Source: Methylocapsa sp050728695
GTDB taxonomy: Bacteria; Pseudomonadota; Alphaproteobacteria; Rhizobiales; Beijerinckiaceae
Assembly (NCBI GenBank): GCA_050728695.1
Contig: JBOHJV010000002.1
Coordinates: 1 to 49,606 of the forward strand
Length of the DNA stretch: 49,606 nt
Direction: 5' to 3'
The position numbers and the translations under genes are program-made. The notes below the pieces were generated by a model. It made no database searches. It was not told where the DNA came from and saw only the letters and a program-made list of their open reading frames with translations. This document shows positions 1 to 7,394 of this stretch, piece after piece (the stretch's first letter is position 1; each line of letters begins with the position of its first letter).

Positions 1-38
1 GAAGTGCACTTCCACGTCAGATACCGGGGGGGGGGCGC

Positions 39-986
39 GTGAGCGGGCCAGAAGCTTCGGCGCCGGACGCTGGCGCGCGATGCGGGCGCAGTGCGGGCTC
101 TCACACTTTCGCTAGCGATGCGCCAAAACCGTCTTGGACGGCCCGAGGCGATCCGGCAAAGACCCTTGCCGGGATGCTCGATAATCTGGGCTGCAATGAT
201 CCGGATTCGCCCGCACGTTGGAATTTTCGAACGCTGAATCTTGGCACGCTCAAAAGCACGCGGCGCCGCGATGGCTCAGGAAAATGGGTGCATGAACTTT
301 GGCAGGTTTGCAAGACCGCGGACTTGTCAAATCTTTCGCGGCCCGAATTACAATCCGCCCTTGCCAATGCGCTAGCCAATGCAGGGCGCATCGTAATTGT
401 CGAGCAAGGCTCGCATCAAAGACGCTCTCGCGAAGCCGCGCACAGCTCTGGCAATCGCGCCATCGCGCGCCGTGTCAATCCCACCCACTATCAAATCACA
501 ATCTCGCTGGCCCCCTTCGATCCGGCCAAGCCGGGACAAGTTAGGGAATTCTGCGAACAGCACCGGCTCGCCCATGCGGCGGTTATCGCGGCAGTCAAAG
601 GGAACAATCGCGGTTTGCATATCCAAGTGGACTCTCCTTTTCGGACCGAGTTTCGAAGGCTTCTTGACGTGGTTGCGGAACGCGCTGAAGCAAGGCATGA
701 AAAGCTTCAAGCGCGCTTCCAAGAAATCGAATTGAGATTGGGGGAAAATAAAAACACGGCGGCGCGCGCCGCACCGATCGAAGGGCGCAAGGCCGCGATT
801 GAAACCATGAATCTACAGGATTGCGAGGCCACCATTGTCGTTTCGATTGATTCAGACTCCCGCGTACCGGGGGTCGACATGCCGCCGTCCGAATGGCCTA
901 TGACAACAATCGCCATGCTGTTCGATCTTGTGGACGATGCGGCGTGCCATTCGGCCGTCTTGAGCGATGCCACGATTGAAGGGTAA
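39..986 (+). CDS. Unknown protein upstream of the PrimPol-helicase, probably truncated by an in-frame stop
   Basis: I do not recognise the family. The frame is open from the left edge of the window (position 3), so the true start may lie outside; GTG at 39 and ATG at 174 are internal candidates, neither with a clear ribosome binding site. The frame crosses a run of ten G (26-35). The predicted protein is soluble, has no signal peptide, and has a charged, probably helical stretch around residues 205-235. TAA at 984-986 ends it, but the same frame stays open to a TGA at 1233-1235 that overlaps the start of the next gene. The full-length product may therefore have been about 80 residues longer. 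Its position directly before the replication gene suggests a replication accessory or control role, which is inference only. Confidence 0.55.
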   Translation: MSGPEASAPDAGARCGRSAGSHTFASDAPKPSWTARGDPAKTLAGMLDNLGCNDPDSPARWNFRTLNLGTLKSTRRRDGSGKWVHELWQVCKTADLSNLSRPELQSALANALANAGRIVIVEQGSHQRRSREAAHSSGNRAIARRVNPTHYQITISLAPFDPAKPGQVREFCEQHRLAHAAVIAAVKGNNRGLHIQVDSPFRTEFRRLLDVVAERAEARHEKLQARFQEIELRLGENKNTAARAAPIEGRKAAIETMNLQDCEATIVVSIDSDSRVPGVDMPPSEWPMTTIAMLFDLVDDAACHSAVLSDATIEG

Positions 987-1235
987 ATCGATTTTTCCCA
1001 AAATTCGCTGCAAGTTTTTACGGGCTATGTCGAACGGGAAGCGTGCACGCCGGACACTTGCGAGCGCGAATATTTTTCGGAATGGGCGCATTTGATTGAG
1101 GCATGGCGAAACCAAGTCATGCCGGGGGAGAGCGCGCAAAAGGCGATCGCGAAGTTTTGGAGGGGCGCGGCCACGGCAGTGCGCGGGAGAAAGCGATTGG
1201 TAGGGGCTGAAAAAGCGGGAGGTTCCGATGCTTGA
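987..1235 (+). pseudogene. In-frame continuation of the preceding gene after a TAA codon
   Basis: After the TAA at 984-986 the same frame stays open for 82 codons, to TGA at 1233-1235. The translation is protein-like (for example FTGYVEREACTPDTCE followed by an aromatic-rich helix). Its stop overlaps the ATG of the PrimPol gene in the 8-base overlap ATGCTTGA, the geometry of translationally coupled genes. No ATG with a ribosome binding site lies near the beginning; the first in-frame ATG is near 1117. The simplest reading is one ancestral gene split by a nonsense mutation. Stop-codon readthrough or a sequencing error are alternatives. Confidence 0.5.
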
Positions 1236-3429
1236 AAACGTCGAAAACCTCCCGACAAAAACAACAAATATCAGCCCCGAAACCATAGCAAACACAAGAG
1301 AAAATAGCAACAAGGCGCCCCTTGAACCGGACCGTTGGGCCGGGTGTAACCATGTGCCGAAGGCCGCTCGCGACCTTGCCGACGAAGGCTTTAAGGTTTT
1401 CCCGATTGCGGGGGGGCGGAAAGCTCCGCCGGTCAAAGGCTGGCGAGAATTGGCTTCGTATGACCCGGCGGCGCTCGAAAAAATCTTCGCGGACAATCCC
1501 GGCTATGACAATATAGGAATCGCGACGGAAAATCTGCTTGTGCTTGATTTTGACACGAAGCATGGCCGGGGCGTCAAGGCTATCCTGGCCGAACTTGAAG
1601 ACGCTCTTGGGATTAGGTTGCCAAAGACACAGGCGAGCAAGACACCATCGAAAGGCGGCCATCTGATGTTCGCGCTGCCTGACGGCGGGAAGGTGAAAAG
1701 CTCGGCCGGGCGCCTGATCAATCCGAAGACCGGGGAGCCAATCAAAGGCTTGGATGTACGCGGCCAATGTGGCTACATCCTCGCGCCGGGCTCTCGCACA
1801 ATCGAATGGCATGAAAATGGCGCGCAAACGCAATGGGCAGGCGAGTACCGCTGGGATCGCGGGCGCTCGCCAGCGGACATGCCGATGGCAATGGCGCCGC
1901 AAGCCTTGGTCGATCTTGCGGGCCGGGCTGGCAGCGATGACCGGTCGCGCCGGGGGAATGAGGTCGCGCGCGAGCTTGACACGCCCGAAGCGAGCGAGCG
2001 CGCAATCAAATACCTCAAAGACAAAGCGCCAAAGGCCGAAGAGGGAAGCCGCCGCGATGTGATTCTCGCTATCGCAAACAGGCTTATGGACTTCGGTTGC
2101 TCGCCAGAAACGGCGGCTGAGCTGATCGCCGATCATTGGGCAGAAAGCAAATGCTCGCCACCGGTCGCGCTTGAAGGCGAGAAAGGCGTGTTAGAGCGGG
2201 TCCTTGGCGCCGCCGCCGCGCGGAATGAGCCTATCGGGTGCGACTACTGGGCGCCATGCCTGCCGCCTTGGGAAGTCTTCGACACCGTTAAGATCGATGA
2301 CGATTGGCGGCGCGAAAGCGAGTTGAAGCGGAAAGGCTCACGGCGGAAACTCAAACGTATCAATTTTGCCGATTGCTCGAAAGCCGCTTTGGAAAAAGGC
2401 AAAAACACGCTCATAGAGAACGTCATCGGCCGCGCTCAAACGAGTTGCTGGTACGGGCCGCCGGGGTGCGGCAAAACCAACATCTTGCTTGAAGCCGGTT
2501 GCGCCGTGGCACGTGGCGCGCCATGGGCCGGGCGCAAGACGAAGCAGGGACTCGTCGTTTATGTGGCCTGCGAAGGGACTGACATTATTATCAAGCGCCT
2601 TGCTGCGATCCGCAAAACTATTTCTGACGAAAAAATTCCGTTCGTGCTGATTCAAGAGCGTTTGGCGCTCTACAAAAGGAACGAAGATCGCACGCTCCTA
2701 ATGGAAACGATTTGCGAGTGCGAGCGAGAATATGGCGAAAAGTGCGAACTTGTGATCATCGACACTGTGGCAAAGGCCATGGTTGGAGGTAAGGAAAATT
2801 CGGCCGACGAAATGAACGAATTTGCGGTCATGATGGCCGACATTGTGGACGCGGCAGGCTGTCATGTCGCGATGATCCACCATAGCGGGAAGGATATCTC
2901 GAAAGGCGGCCGGGGGAGTAACGCTTTGCTCGGCTCAGTTGATACGGAAATCGAAATAACGAAAGACAGAATCAGGGCCACAAAACAGCGCGATTTTCCG
3001 GAAGGAAACATCGGCGTTTTCAACCTGAAAACAATCGAGCTGGGCTCCGATGCAGAAGGCGATATGGTCACAGCTTCCGTATCGATAACCAAGCCAGGCT
3101 CAAACAGCGGTCACTTCCGGCGCGGCGGCCATGCCGCGTCAGCGGTTTTATCGGCCAACGAAAGGCAGGCCCTTGATCACTTGAAAACGGCAAGCGGAAA
3201 TTCGCCGGGGGGGAGGGTTGCACGGGAGGTGTGGCAGTCTGTAATAGAAGCCAACGAGGGACCGGCGGCCCGCAATTCCGGCGAACAGAAAAATCGAGCA
3301 CGGGCAATCAAGAGCTTGGTTGAAAAAGGCCTTGTGCTTGATATCGGCGGGAAGGGCAAAGCTTTTCAGCTTGTGCTTGACGAGGAACACGTTTCGGCGG
3401 CCGAGGTTTTTGAGCGGGCCGGGGGGTAG
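1228..3429 (+). CDS. PrimPol-RepA fusion: bifunctional primase/polymerase plus hexameric helicase
   Basis: 733 residues. An N-terminal primase-polymerase domain (about residues 45-235) shows the metal motif LDFD (D107, D109), the catalytic SKGGH box (H145) and the LDVRG...APGS box (D176). A RecA-fold RepA-type helicase domain follows, with Walker A GPPGCGKT (410-417), Walker B LVIID (D512) and an MIHHSGKD box (H551, H552). The C-terminal 90 residues look like a winged helix. Such fusions start replication of plasmids, phages and integrated elements by unwinding and priming at their own origin. The ATG overlaps the stop of the upstream frame, so expression is probably coupled. The iteron array begins 22 bases after the stop, which fits a self-contained replicon module. 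Confidence 0.88.
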   Translation: MLENVENLPTKTTNISPETIANTRENSNKAPLEPDRWAGCNHVPKAARDLADEGFKVFPIAGGRKAPPVKGWRELASYDPAALEKIFADNPGYDNIGIATENLLVLDFDTKHGRGVKAILAELEDALGIRLPKTQASKTPSKGGHLMFALPDGGKVKSSAGRLINPKTGEPIKGLDVRGQCGYILAPGSRTIEWHENGAQTQWAGEYRWDRGRSPADMPMAMAPQALVDLAGRAGSDDRSRRGNEVARELDTPEASERAIKYLKDKAPKAEEGSRRDVILAIANRLMDFGCSPETAAELIADHWAESKCSPPVALEGEKGVLERVLGAAAARNEPIGCDYWAPCLPPWEVFDTVKIDDDWRRESELKRKGSRRKLKRINFADCSKAALEKGKNTLIENVIGRAQTSCWYGPPGCGKTNILLEAGCAVARGAPWAGRKTKQGLVVYVACEGTDIIIKRLAAIRKTISDEKIPFVLIQERLALYKRNEDRTLLMETICECEREYGEKCELVIIDTVAKAMVGGKENSADEMNEFAVMMADIVDAAGCHVAMIHHSGKDISKGGRGSNALLGSVDTEIEITKDRIRATKQRDFPEGNIGVFNLKTIELGSDAEGDMVTASVSITKPGSNSGHFRRGGHAASAVLSANERQALDHLKTASGNSPGGRVAREVWQSVIEANEGPAARNSGEQKNRARAIKSLVEKGLVLDIGGKGKAFQLVLDEEHVSAAEVFERAGG

Positions 3430-3451
3430 GCAAGATTAGGATCCCAACCCC

Positions 3452-3697
3452 GCGGACACTTGCAACCCTGCGGACACTTACCGCTCGTCTAGAGAGCGGA
3501 AAGGGTGTCCGCACTTGGGCCGGCATGTAAATTTCAAATGTCCGCAGATGTCCGCAAATGTCCGCAAGGTCTAAAAAACATGTGTCTTCAATATGTTACA
3601 GGTGTGGACATTTGAAATGTCCGCAAATGTCCGCAGTGTCCGCAGTGTCCGCAGTGCGGACATTTGGCATGTCCGCACTATCCGTACCGTGTCCGCA
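3452..3697. repeat. TGTCCGCA iteron array, candidate replication origin
   Basis: Ten direct copies of TGTCCGCA start at 3506, 3539, 3549, 3559, 3618, 3628, 3637, 3646, 3670 and 3690. Inverted copies TGCGGACA lie at 3469 and 3655, with near-copies at 3451 (CGCGGACA) and 3603 (TGTGGACA). Most neighbouring copies are 9-10 bases apart, one helical turn. Two perfect palindromes are embedded: ggacattt-g-aaatgtcc (3606-3622) and tgcggacat-ttggc-atgtccgca (3655-3677). An AT-richer window (about 3569-3602) separates two iteron blocks. Placement just behind a PrimPol-helicase gene supports an origin of the element; operator or partition-site roles are alternatives. Confidence 0.8.
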
Positions 3698-4061
3698 AGG
3701 CGAGAAAGCCTTTTGTTTTCAACAAACGGCATGTTTTCCATTTCGAGGCTGTCCGGTACGGTTAGGACAAAAATACCCCCCGGCCTGCCTTAAACAGAAT
3801 CCCGGCCCTTTCGGGCGCCCGCACCGCGCCGATTGGCGTCAAATCGAGGTCATTCGAGGTTGCGCTCAAAGCGCGTCGGCGCCACTAATAGGCGAAAACC
3901 ATCGAATAATATCAATATGTTGTGGTGGCTGAATGCGGCGTGGTGGATGCCGCCCCCGGCTCATCCTGGTTTTGTACAACTCGGAAAGCGGGGGCTACGC
4001 GTTTGATATTTCAATCGTTTATCTCAGCGCGGTTCGCCTTCAAAATGGCGCGGCGCCGCTC

Positions 4062-4120
4062 AATTCCACAACATTATCTTGTGCATTCTGAAATTCCACA
4101 TCATGCACCTGTGCATTCTG
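4062..4120. repeat. Two 29-base tandem repeats with an inner palindrome
   Basis: Copies at 4062-4090 and 4092-4120 share AATTCCACA at one end and TGTGCATTCTG at the other (24 of 29 positions equal). The second copy contains the palindrome ATGCAC-CT-GTGCAT. They lie just beyond the 3' end of the minus-strand GcrA-like gene, in the otherwise gene-free stretch 3698-4130. Repressor operator or secondary replication-protein site are possible; neither is shown. Confidence 0.5.
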
Positions 4121-4130
4121 CATAAACGCG

Positions 4131-4472
4131 CTATTGGCGCGATGGCTGATAGGCCAATGTCCGGTGTGCGAGGCAGTATGAGCATGAGAACGGTGCCTTC
4201 GGGGCACCGCAAAACAGCCGTTCTTGATCCGCTTCGGCCATGGATTCCCACAGAGGCCAGCGGCATTGATCCGATTCGAGCGCCAAGAGCGGAACGCCTG
4301 CTAGGTCCGCTGGCTGCGCAAACGCCCCCGGCAACCAAGACTCGCTTAGGGGAATCAAACGGCGTTCGTCTAGATCGCCAATGGCCTTGAATTGATTCGA
4401 GCGCGCTTGCAGGGCTTGCAGGGCGCCTATTTGGTCCGGGGAAAGCAACTGCCCGAGCTTTTGGCGTTCCAT
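4131..4472 (-). CDS. GcrA C-terminal-domain protein (no DNA-binding domain)
   Basis: 113 residues. The last 50 match the C-terminal region of GcrA: CRWPL at 70-74, FCG at 87-89, then C97, C100, H103 and AYQP at 107-110. The chromosomal GcrA of this window has the same order (CRWPI, FCG, C150, H153, AYQ). In Caulobacter GcrA that C-terminal region contacts domain 2 of sigma-70, while an N-terminal helix-turn-helix domain binds methylated GANTC. Here the first 60 residues show no such domain. An in-frame stop 12 codons upstream rules out a longer protein; no strong ribosome binding site precedes the ATG. A role as competitor or modulator of GcrA or sigma-70 is inference. Confidence 0.72.
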   Translation of the reverse strand: MERQKLGQLLSPDQIGALQALQARSNQFKAIGDLDERRLIPLSESWLPGAFAQPADLAGVPLLALESDQCRWPLWESMAEADQERLFCGAPKAPFSCSYCLAHRTLAYQPSRQ

Positions 4473-4642
4473 TGCGTATCGGCCGGAAGCACGGCGTTCA
4501 GCCCTTTAAGGGCCGCCGGCGGGGGTTGCGAAGGGATCGTAATTGACCGGAACAACTTTGGACATAATTCGAGCGCCCTTCACGGGCATCGCATGATGCT
4601 AGAAAATGCAGCGGGATTCCGCGAAACATCGGGGAGGGCTCG

Positions 4643-5041
4643 ATGGAAGACAAGATTTGGGTAAACGGCATAATCCACGATCGGTTGACAGTTGAATTGA
4701 GCAATAAAGTCCAGTTTTTGGAGGCAAGAGACAAACTCCTGGACGACAGAATTAAGTACCTTGAAGAAAGGGGTAAGAGGCTTGAAAATTGGATTTTTTG
4801 GGTGGCCATGATCTTGTCGGCTAGTTGGGCGGCGGATCATTGGTTGAACCTCCCGCGTGTGGTGGTTGAGTTAATTTCTGCTGGTTGTATGCTTTACGCT
4901 ATATTTCTCGTGATCAAGGAATACCGGAAATATTCACAAGAGTGCGACGCCATTGGGCGTGAAAGCGAGCGCTGGAACGAACAAGCCTTGGATAATCGTG
5001 CGTGGATTCACAAGGCCAATGAACGCGCTCGGCGGTCTTGA
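4643..5041 (+). CDS. Small membrane protein with N-terminal coiled coil
   Basis: 132 residues. Residues 15-50 are charged with heptad-like spacing and probably form a coiled coil. Two hydrophobic segments (about 51-66 and 73-92) look like a membrane hairpin, followed by a charged, probably cytoplasmic tail. The ATG has a good ribosome binding site (ggggagg, 6 bases upstream). I do not recognise the family. Small coiled-coil membrane proteins are common on phages and islands, but no function can be assigned. Confidence 0.7.
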   Translation: MEDKIWVNGIIHDRLTVELSNKVQFLEARDKLLDDRIKYLEERGKRLENWIFWVAMILSASWAADHWLNLPRVVVELISAGCMLYAIFLVIKEYRKYSQECDAIGRESERWNEQALDNRAWIHKANERARRS

Positions 5042-5129
5042 TCCTGTAGTCTGACTTGCATTTGTCCGGTGGCCCGGTGGGGTTTTGAGAATTCGAAAAA
5101 TTAGCCGAGGGGGATACGGCGCCGGACCG

Positions 5130-5216
5130 GGCCAGGGGAGAGGGGGTGTGGTAGGGGTAGGGCCTGGCCGCGCCGGACAAGACCCTCCCCGCCCTCCATA
5201 CCCCCCGGCCCTCCCC
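5130..5216. other. Facing G-quadruplex-capable tracts, one inside a 7-bp hairpin
   Basis: On the plus strand 5135-5162 reads as four G-runs (4, 5, 4 and 3 G) with loops of 3, 7 and 2 bases, which fits the canonical quadruplex pattern. It is bracketed by the inverted repeat ggccagg (5130-5136) and cctggcc (5163-5169). Only 21 bases further on, 5183-5216 is C-rich and gives a comparable G-run series on the minus strand. The pair sits between two convergent ORFs near the element's tRNA end. Confidence 0.5.
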
Positions 5217-5256
5217 AGCGACGAATCAAAGCAATCCGTCGCAAGAGCGGGAGTTG

Positions 5257-5433
5257 TCACTCGGCCGGTAGGTTTGTGAAGCAGGCCGCGTCAAGCTCGG
5301 CAAGCTCTTCGGCCGCGCATAATTCGATCGGCATTCCGCCTTCCGGCAAGAGCGCTGGCATAAGCGCCCTTGTGGCTGGCGTCATGAATATGGCGCCCTC
5401 CGTCACGACGATCAGGGGGATTTGGTTTATCAT
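5257..5433 (-). CDS. Small orphan protein, 58 residues
   Basis: An ATG at 5431-5433 is preceded by aaagg at suitable distance, and the frame runs 58 codons to TGA at 5257-5259. The translation begins MINQIPLIVVTEGAIF and ends in a short acidic helix; it has no signal peptide or clear membrane segment. A 20-codon frame just upstream (MVNRNCKF...) ends in an ATGA overlap with this start. Unknown family; last ORF of the island before the tRNA. Confidence 0.45.
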   Translation of the reverse strand: MINQIPLIVVTEGAIFMTPATRALMPALLPEGGMPIELCAAEELAELDAACFTNLPAE

Positions 5434-5559
5434 AAGCTTAACCTTTCATTTGAGTTTTTGTTTGGGTTGAATTTGCAGTTTCTGTTTACCATGCGCTTAC
5501 CAGACCGGGCGCGACGATCACCAAAGAGCTTTCGAAGGCATCTAACTCTTTGAATTTAA

Positions 5560-5635
5560 TGGTGCCGCAACGGTGATTCGAACACCGGACCCCCTCATTA
5601 CGAATGAGGTGCTCTACCAGCTGAGCTATTGCGGC
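5560..5635 (-). tRNA. tRNA-Thr (anticodon CGT)
   Basis: On the minus strand the cloverleaf is complete: acceptor GCCGCAA paired with TTGCGGC, D arm GCTC...GAGC, anticodon stem CCTCA/TGAGG around loop TTCGTAA (anticodon CGT, reads ACG), variable loop, T arm CGGTG TTCGAAT CACCG, then discriminator A and an encoded CCA. The 3' end faces the accessory region, so this gene is the likely attachment site. It lies 117 bases downstream of hemY on the same strand. Confidence 0.95.
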
Positions 5636-5752
5636 TAAAATTGTCCGAACGCAAACGCCAAAGTTTTGCCACCTATCTCTTAGTGAGAATGGCGAACCAT
5701 ACCAATATCGCGATCCTTAATCGGTGGCAGCCGCCCCGCCCTTTGCCGCGGC

Positions 5753-7348
5753 TCAGAAACGCTGGCGCAGCCATCCCCGTTTCGGGATTTGTTCAGGTCC
5801 CGGATCTTTGGCGGCCGTGGGCGGCGCATCGGCAACTGGCAGACCTTGCTTATTCTCCTCCCGCGGGGATGCGTCGGCGCCAGCTCCTTCTCCAGTCAAC
5901 GCGGCAGAGGCATCGGTGGAGACCGCTGGCTCGGGACCAACTTCGTTCGCAGGCGGCACAATTGCTATCGCTTGCGTCTTTTCAATTTGTGTCTTTTCAA
6001 TAAGGAGGGTTGGCTCGGCTGACGCCGCAATCGGCTTAAAAAGCGCTTCTTCCGGCTCGCCGCCACTCGGATGTTCGTCCGGCCTCCGCCAGACAAACGC
6101 ATCGAGCTTTCCCGTCGCCGACGAGGCCGGCAACCATTGGTCCGATACGACACCCTCGGCGATCCAGGCCGCATCGCGCGGCGCCCGCGACGCCCGTGTC
6201 AGCCATTCGCGAGCATATCCCGATTCGCCATGTTCTGCCTCTTCGATTTCCGCCATGATCAGACACATGCGGGCGGTCGGCCGTTCGTCTCCTTCGATCA
6301 TCGGCAGCATGGCTTCGCGCGCGGTGTTATAGTCGCAAGCGGTCACCGCGGCGCTGGCCAGGGTCATCCGGCTTTCGGGATCATGCGGCAAGAGCTTGGC
6401 GAGAATGCGCGCCTTTGCCAGACGGTCGGCGTTGGAATCGCCGGCACGCAGATCGAGGTAGAGCTTGGCGAGTTCCGGATGCGGTGCCAGCGGCCAAGCC
6501 GCCTCGATCATTTTCGCCGCCTTGCGCACGCCGCCGCCGCGGGCCGAGAGCCGCGCGGCAAGCGCGACCGCCGGTACCAGGTCCGGCGCCCGTTTAATCG
6601 CCGAGCGAGCGAGACGCAGAGCGTCGTCTGGCGCCGTTTGTTCCTTGTCGAGCGCGATCGCGGTTTCCAGCACCGCGCGTTGCCGGTTCCGGGTTGTCCT
6701 GTCGATTGCGTTGCCGCTGTTTTCGAGCACCGCCAAGGCACTTTGCCAGTCCTTCGCCCCAACATGCCGGTCAAGAACCGCGATTGTCGTCCAGGGCAAG
6801 GCGGCGATAGCATGCGCGGAACTCGCAAAGTGATGTGCTAATTCAAAATTACCGCGCCGATGGGCCTGCGCGTGCAAGCCGCGTAAGCCAAGGAGACGGG
6901 TGTGATCGCGCCGGGTCATTTCCCTAAATGCCGCTTCCACAATGCGGTGATCGCCAGTTAGTTGCGCCGCCTCCGCCCTCAACAGCAAAGCCAATGGCTC
7001 ATCCGGCAAAAGTTTTTGCACAACAACGGCCGCCTTGCTGGCGAGCCGCGCATCGCCCGTGCCGACGGCGATAAAGCCACGCGAGAGCGCGGCATAGCCC
7101 TTTTCGCGGCGGCGCGCCCGGCTGGCGGCGGACATCAAGGACGGGAATCGAAGTCCAGATCTCAAAACAATCCACGCCACGACGAGCGCGGCGACCACGG
7201 CGAGCAAGATCCCGAGCCCGGCCAAAAGCGACGTTTCGATCCGGTAACCTTGCCAGTTCAGCGTAACGTCGCCCGGCCTGTCCATAAGCCAAGCGTCACT
7301 AAGCGCCAGGGCGATGAGGACAAAGAGGAAAAAGAGAGCCCGGACCAT
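5753..7348 (-). CDS. hemY: HemY-type membrane TPR protein
   Basis: 531 residues. The N-terminal HemY domain has two membrane segments (about 3-18 and 42-62) separated by the short motif WLMDRPGDVTLNWQGYRIET. TPR-like helical pairs fill residues 80-400, and a Pro/Ala/Glu-rich tail follows. Family members are inner-membrane proteins encoded with haem-synthesis genes in proteobacteria; their precise job in haem supply is unsettled. The start ATG has gagaaa upstream and lies 46 bases after the mitofilin stop, so the two form an operon. It is not the unrelated protoporphyrinogen oxidase also called HemY in Gram-positives. Confidence 0.9.
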   Translation of the reverse strand: MVRALFFLFVLIALALSDAWLMDRPGDVTLNWQGYRIETSLLAGLGILLAVVAALVVAWIVLRSGLRFPSLMSAASRARRREKGYAALSRGFIAVGTGDARLASKAAVVVQKLLPDEPLALLLRAEAAQLTGDHRIVEAAFREMTRRDHTRLLGLRGLHAQAHRRGNFELAHHFASSAHAIAALPWTTIAVLDRHVGAKDWQSALAVLENSGNAIDRTTRNRQRAVLETAIALDKEQTAPDDALRLARSAIKRAPDLVPAVALAARLSARGGGVRKAAKMIEAAWPLAPHPELAKLYLDLRAGDSNADRLAKARILAKLLPHDPESRMTLASAAVTACDYNTAREAMLPMIEGDERPTARMCLIMAEIEEAEHGESGYAREWLTRASRAPRDAAWIAEGVVSDQWLPASSATGKLDAFVWRRPDEHPSGGEPEEALFKPIAASAEPTLLIEKTQIEKTQAIAIVPPANEVGPEPAVSTDASAALTGEGAGADASPREENKQGLPVADAPPTAAKDPGPEQIPKRGWLRQRF

Positions 7349-7394
7349 GCGTTTCTCGGCGAGGACTTCGTTGTCAGGTCTCAGCTTGCGGAAA

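Larger units (their letters stand above)
1..5559. mobile_element. Right end of an integrated replicative island at tRNA-Thr
   Basis: This stretch holds only accessory-type content: a PrimPol-helicase replication protein, an iteron array, a truncated GcrA-family protein and small orphan ORFs. It ends where the 3' end of a minus-strand tRNA-Thr gene begins, and integrases of the tyrosine family commonly use tRNA 3' ends as attachment sites. Everything to the right of the tRNA is core chromosome (hemY, mitofilin). The left end and any integrase are outside the window, so the boundary at 5559 is inferred from gene content and the tRNA. A decaying plasmid-like or phage-satellite element is also possible. 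Confidence 0.6.

Noticed and set aside
3506..3697. CRISPR-like array
   Set aside because: Repeats of 8 bases with 1-20-base spacing in both orientations are iterons; CRISPR repeats are longer with unique spacers, and no cas gene is near.
3558..3932. Open frames across the TGTCCGCA array
   Set aside because: The translation is only the repeat read as protein (VRSVRSV type), with no ribosome binding site.
3910..4000. Very short Trp-rich frame (29 codons) near 3917
   Set aside because: No ribosome binding site; too short to support.
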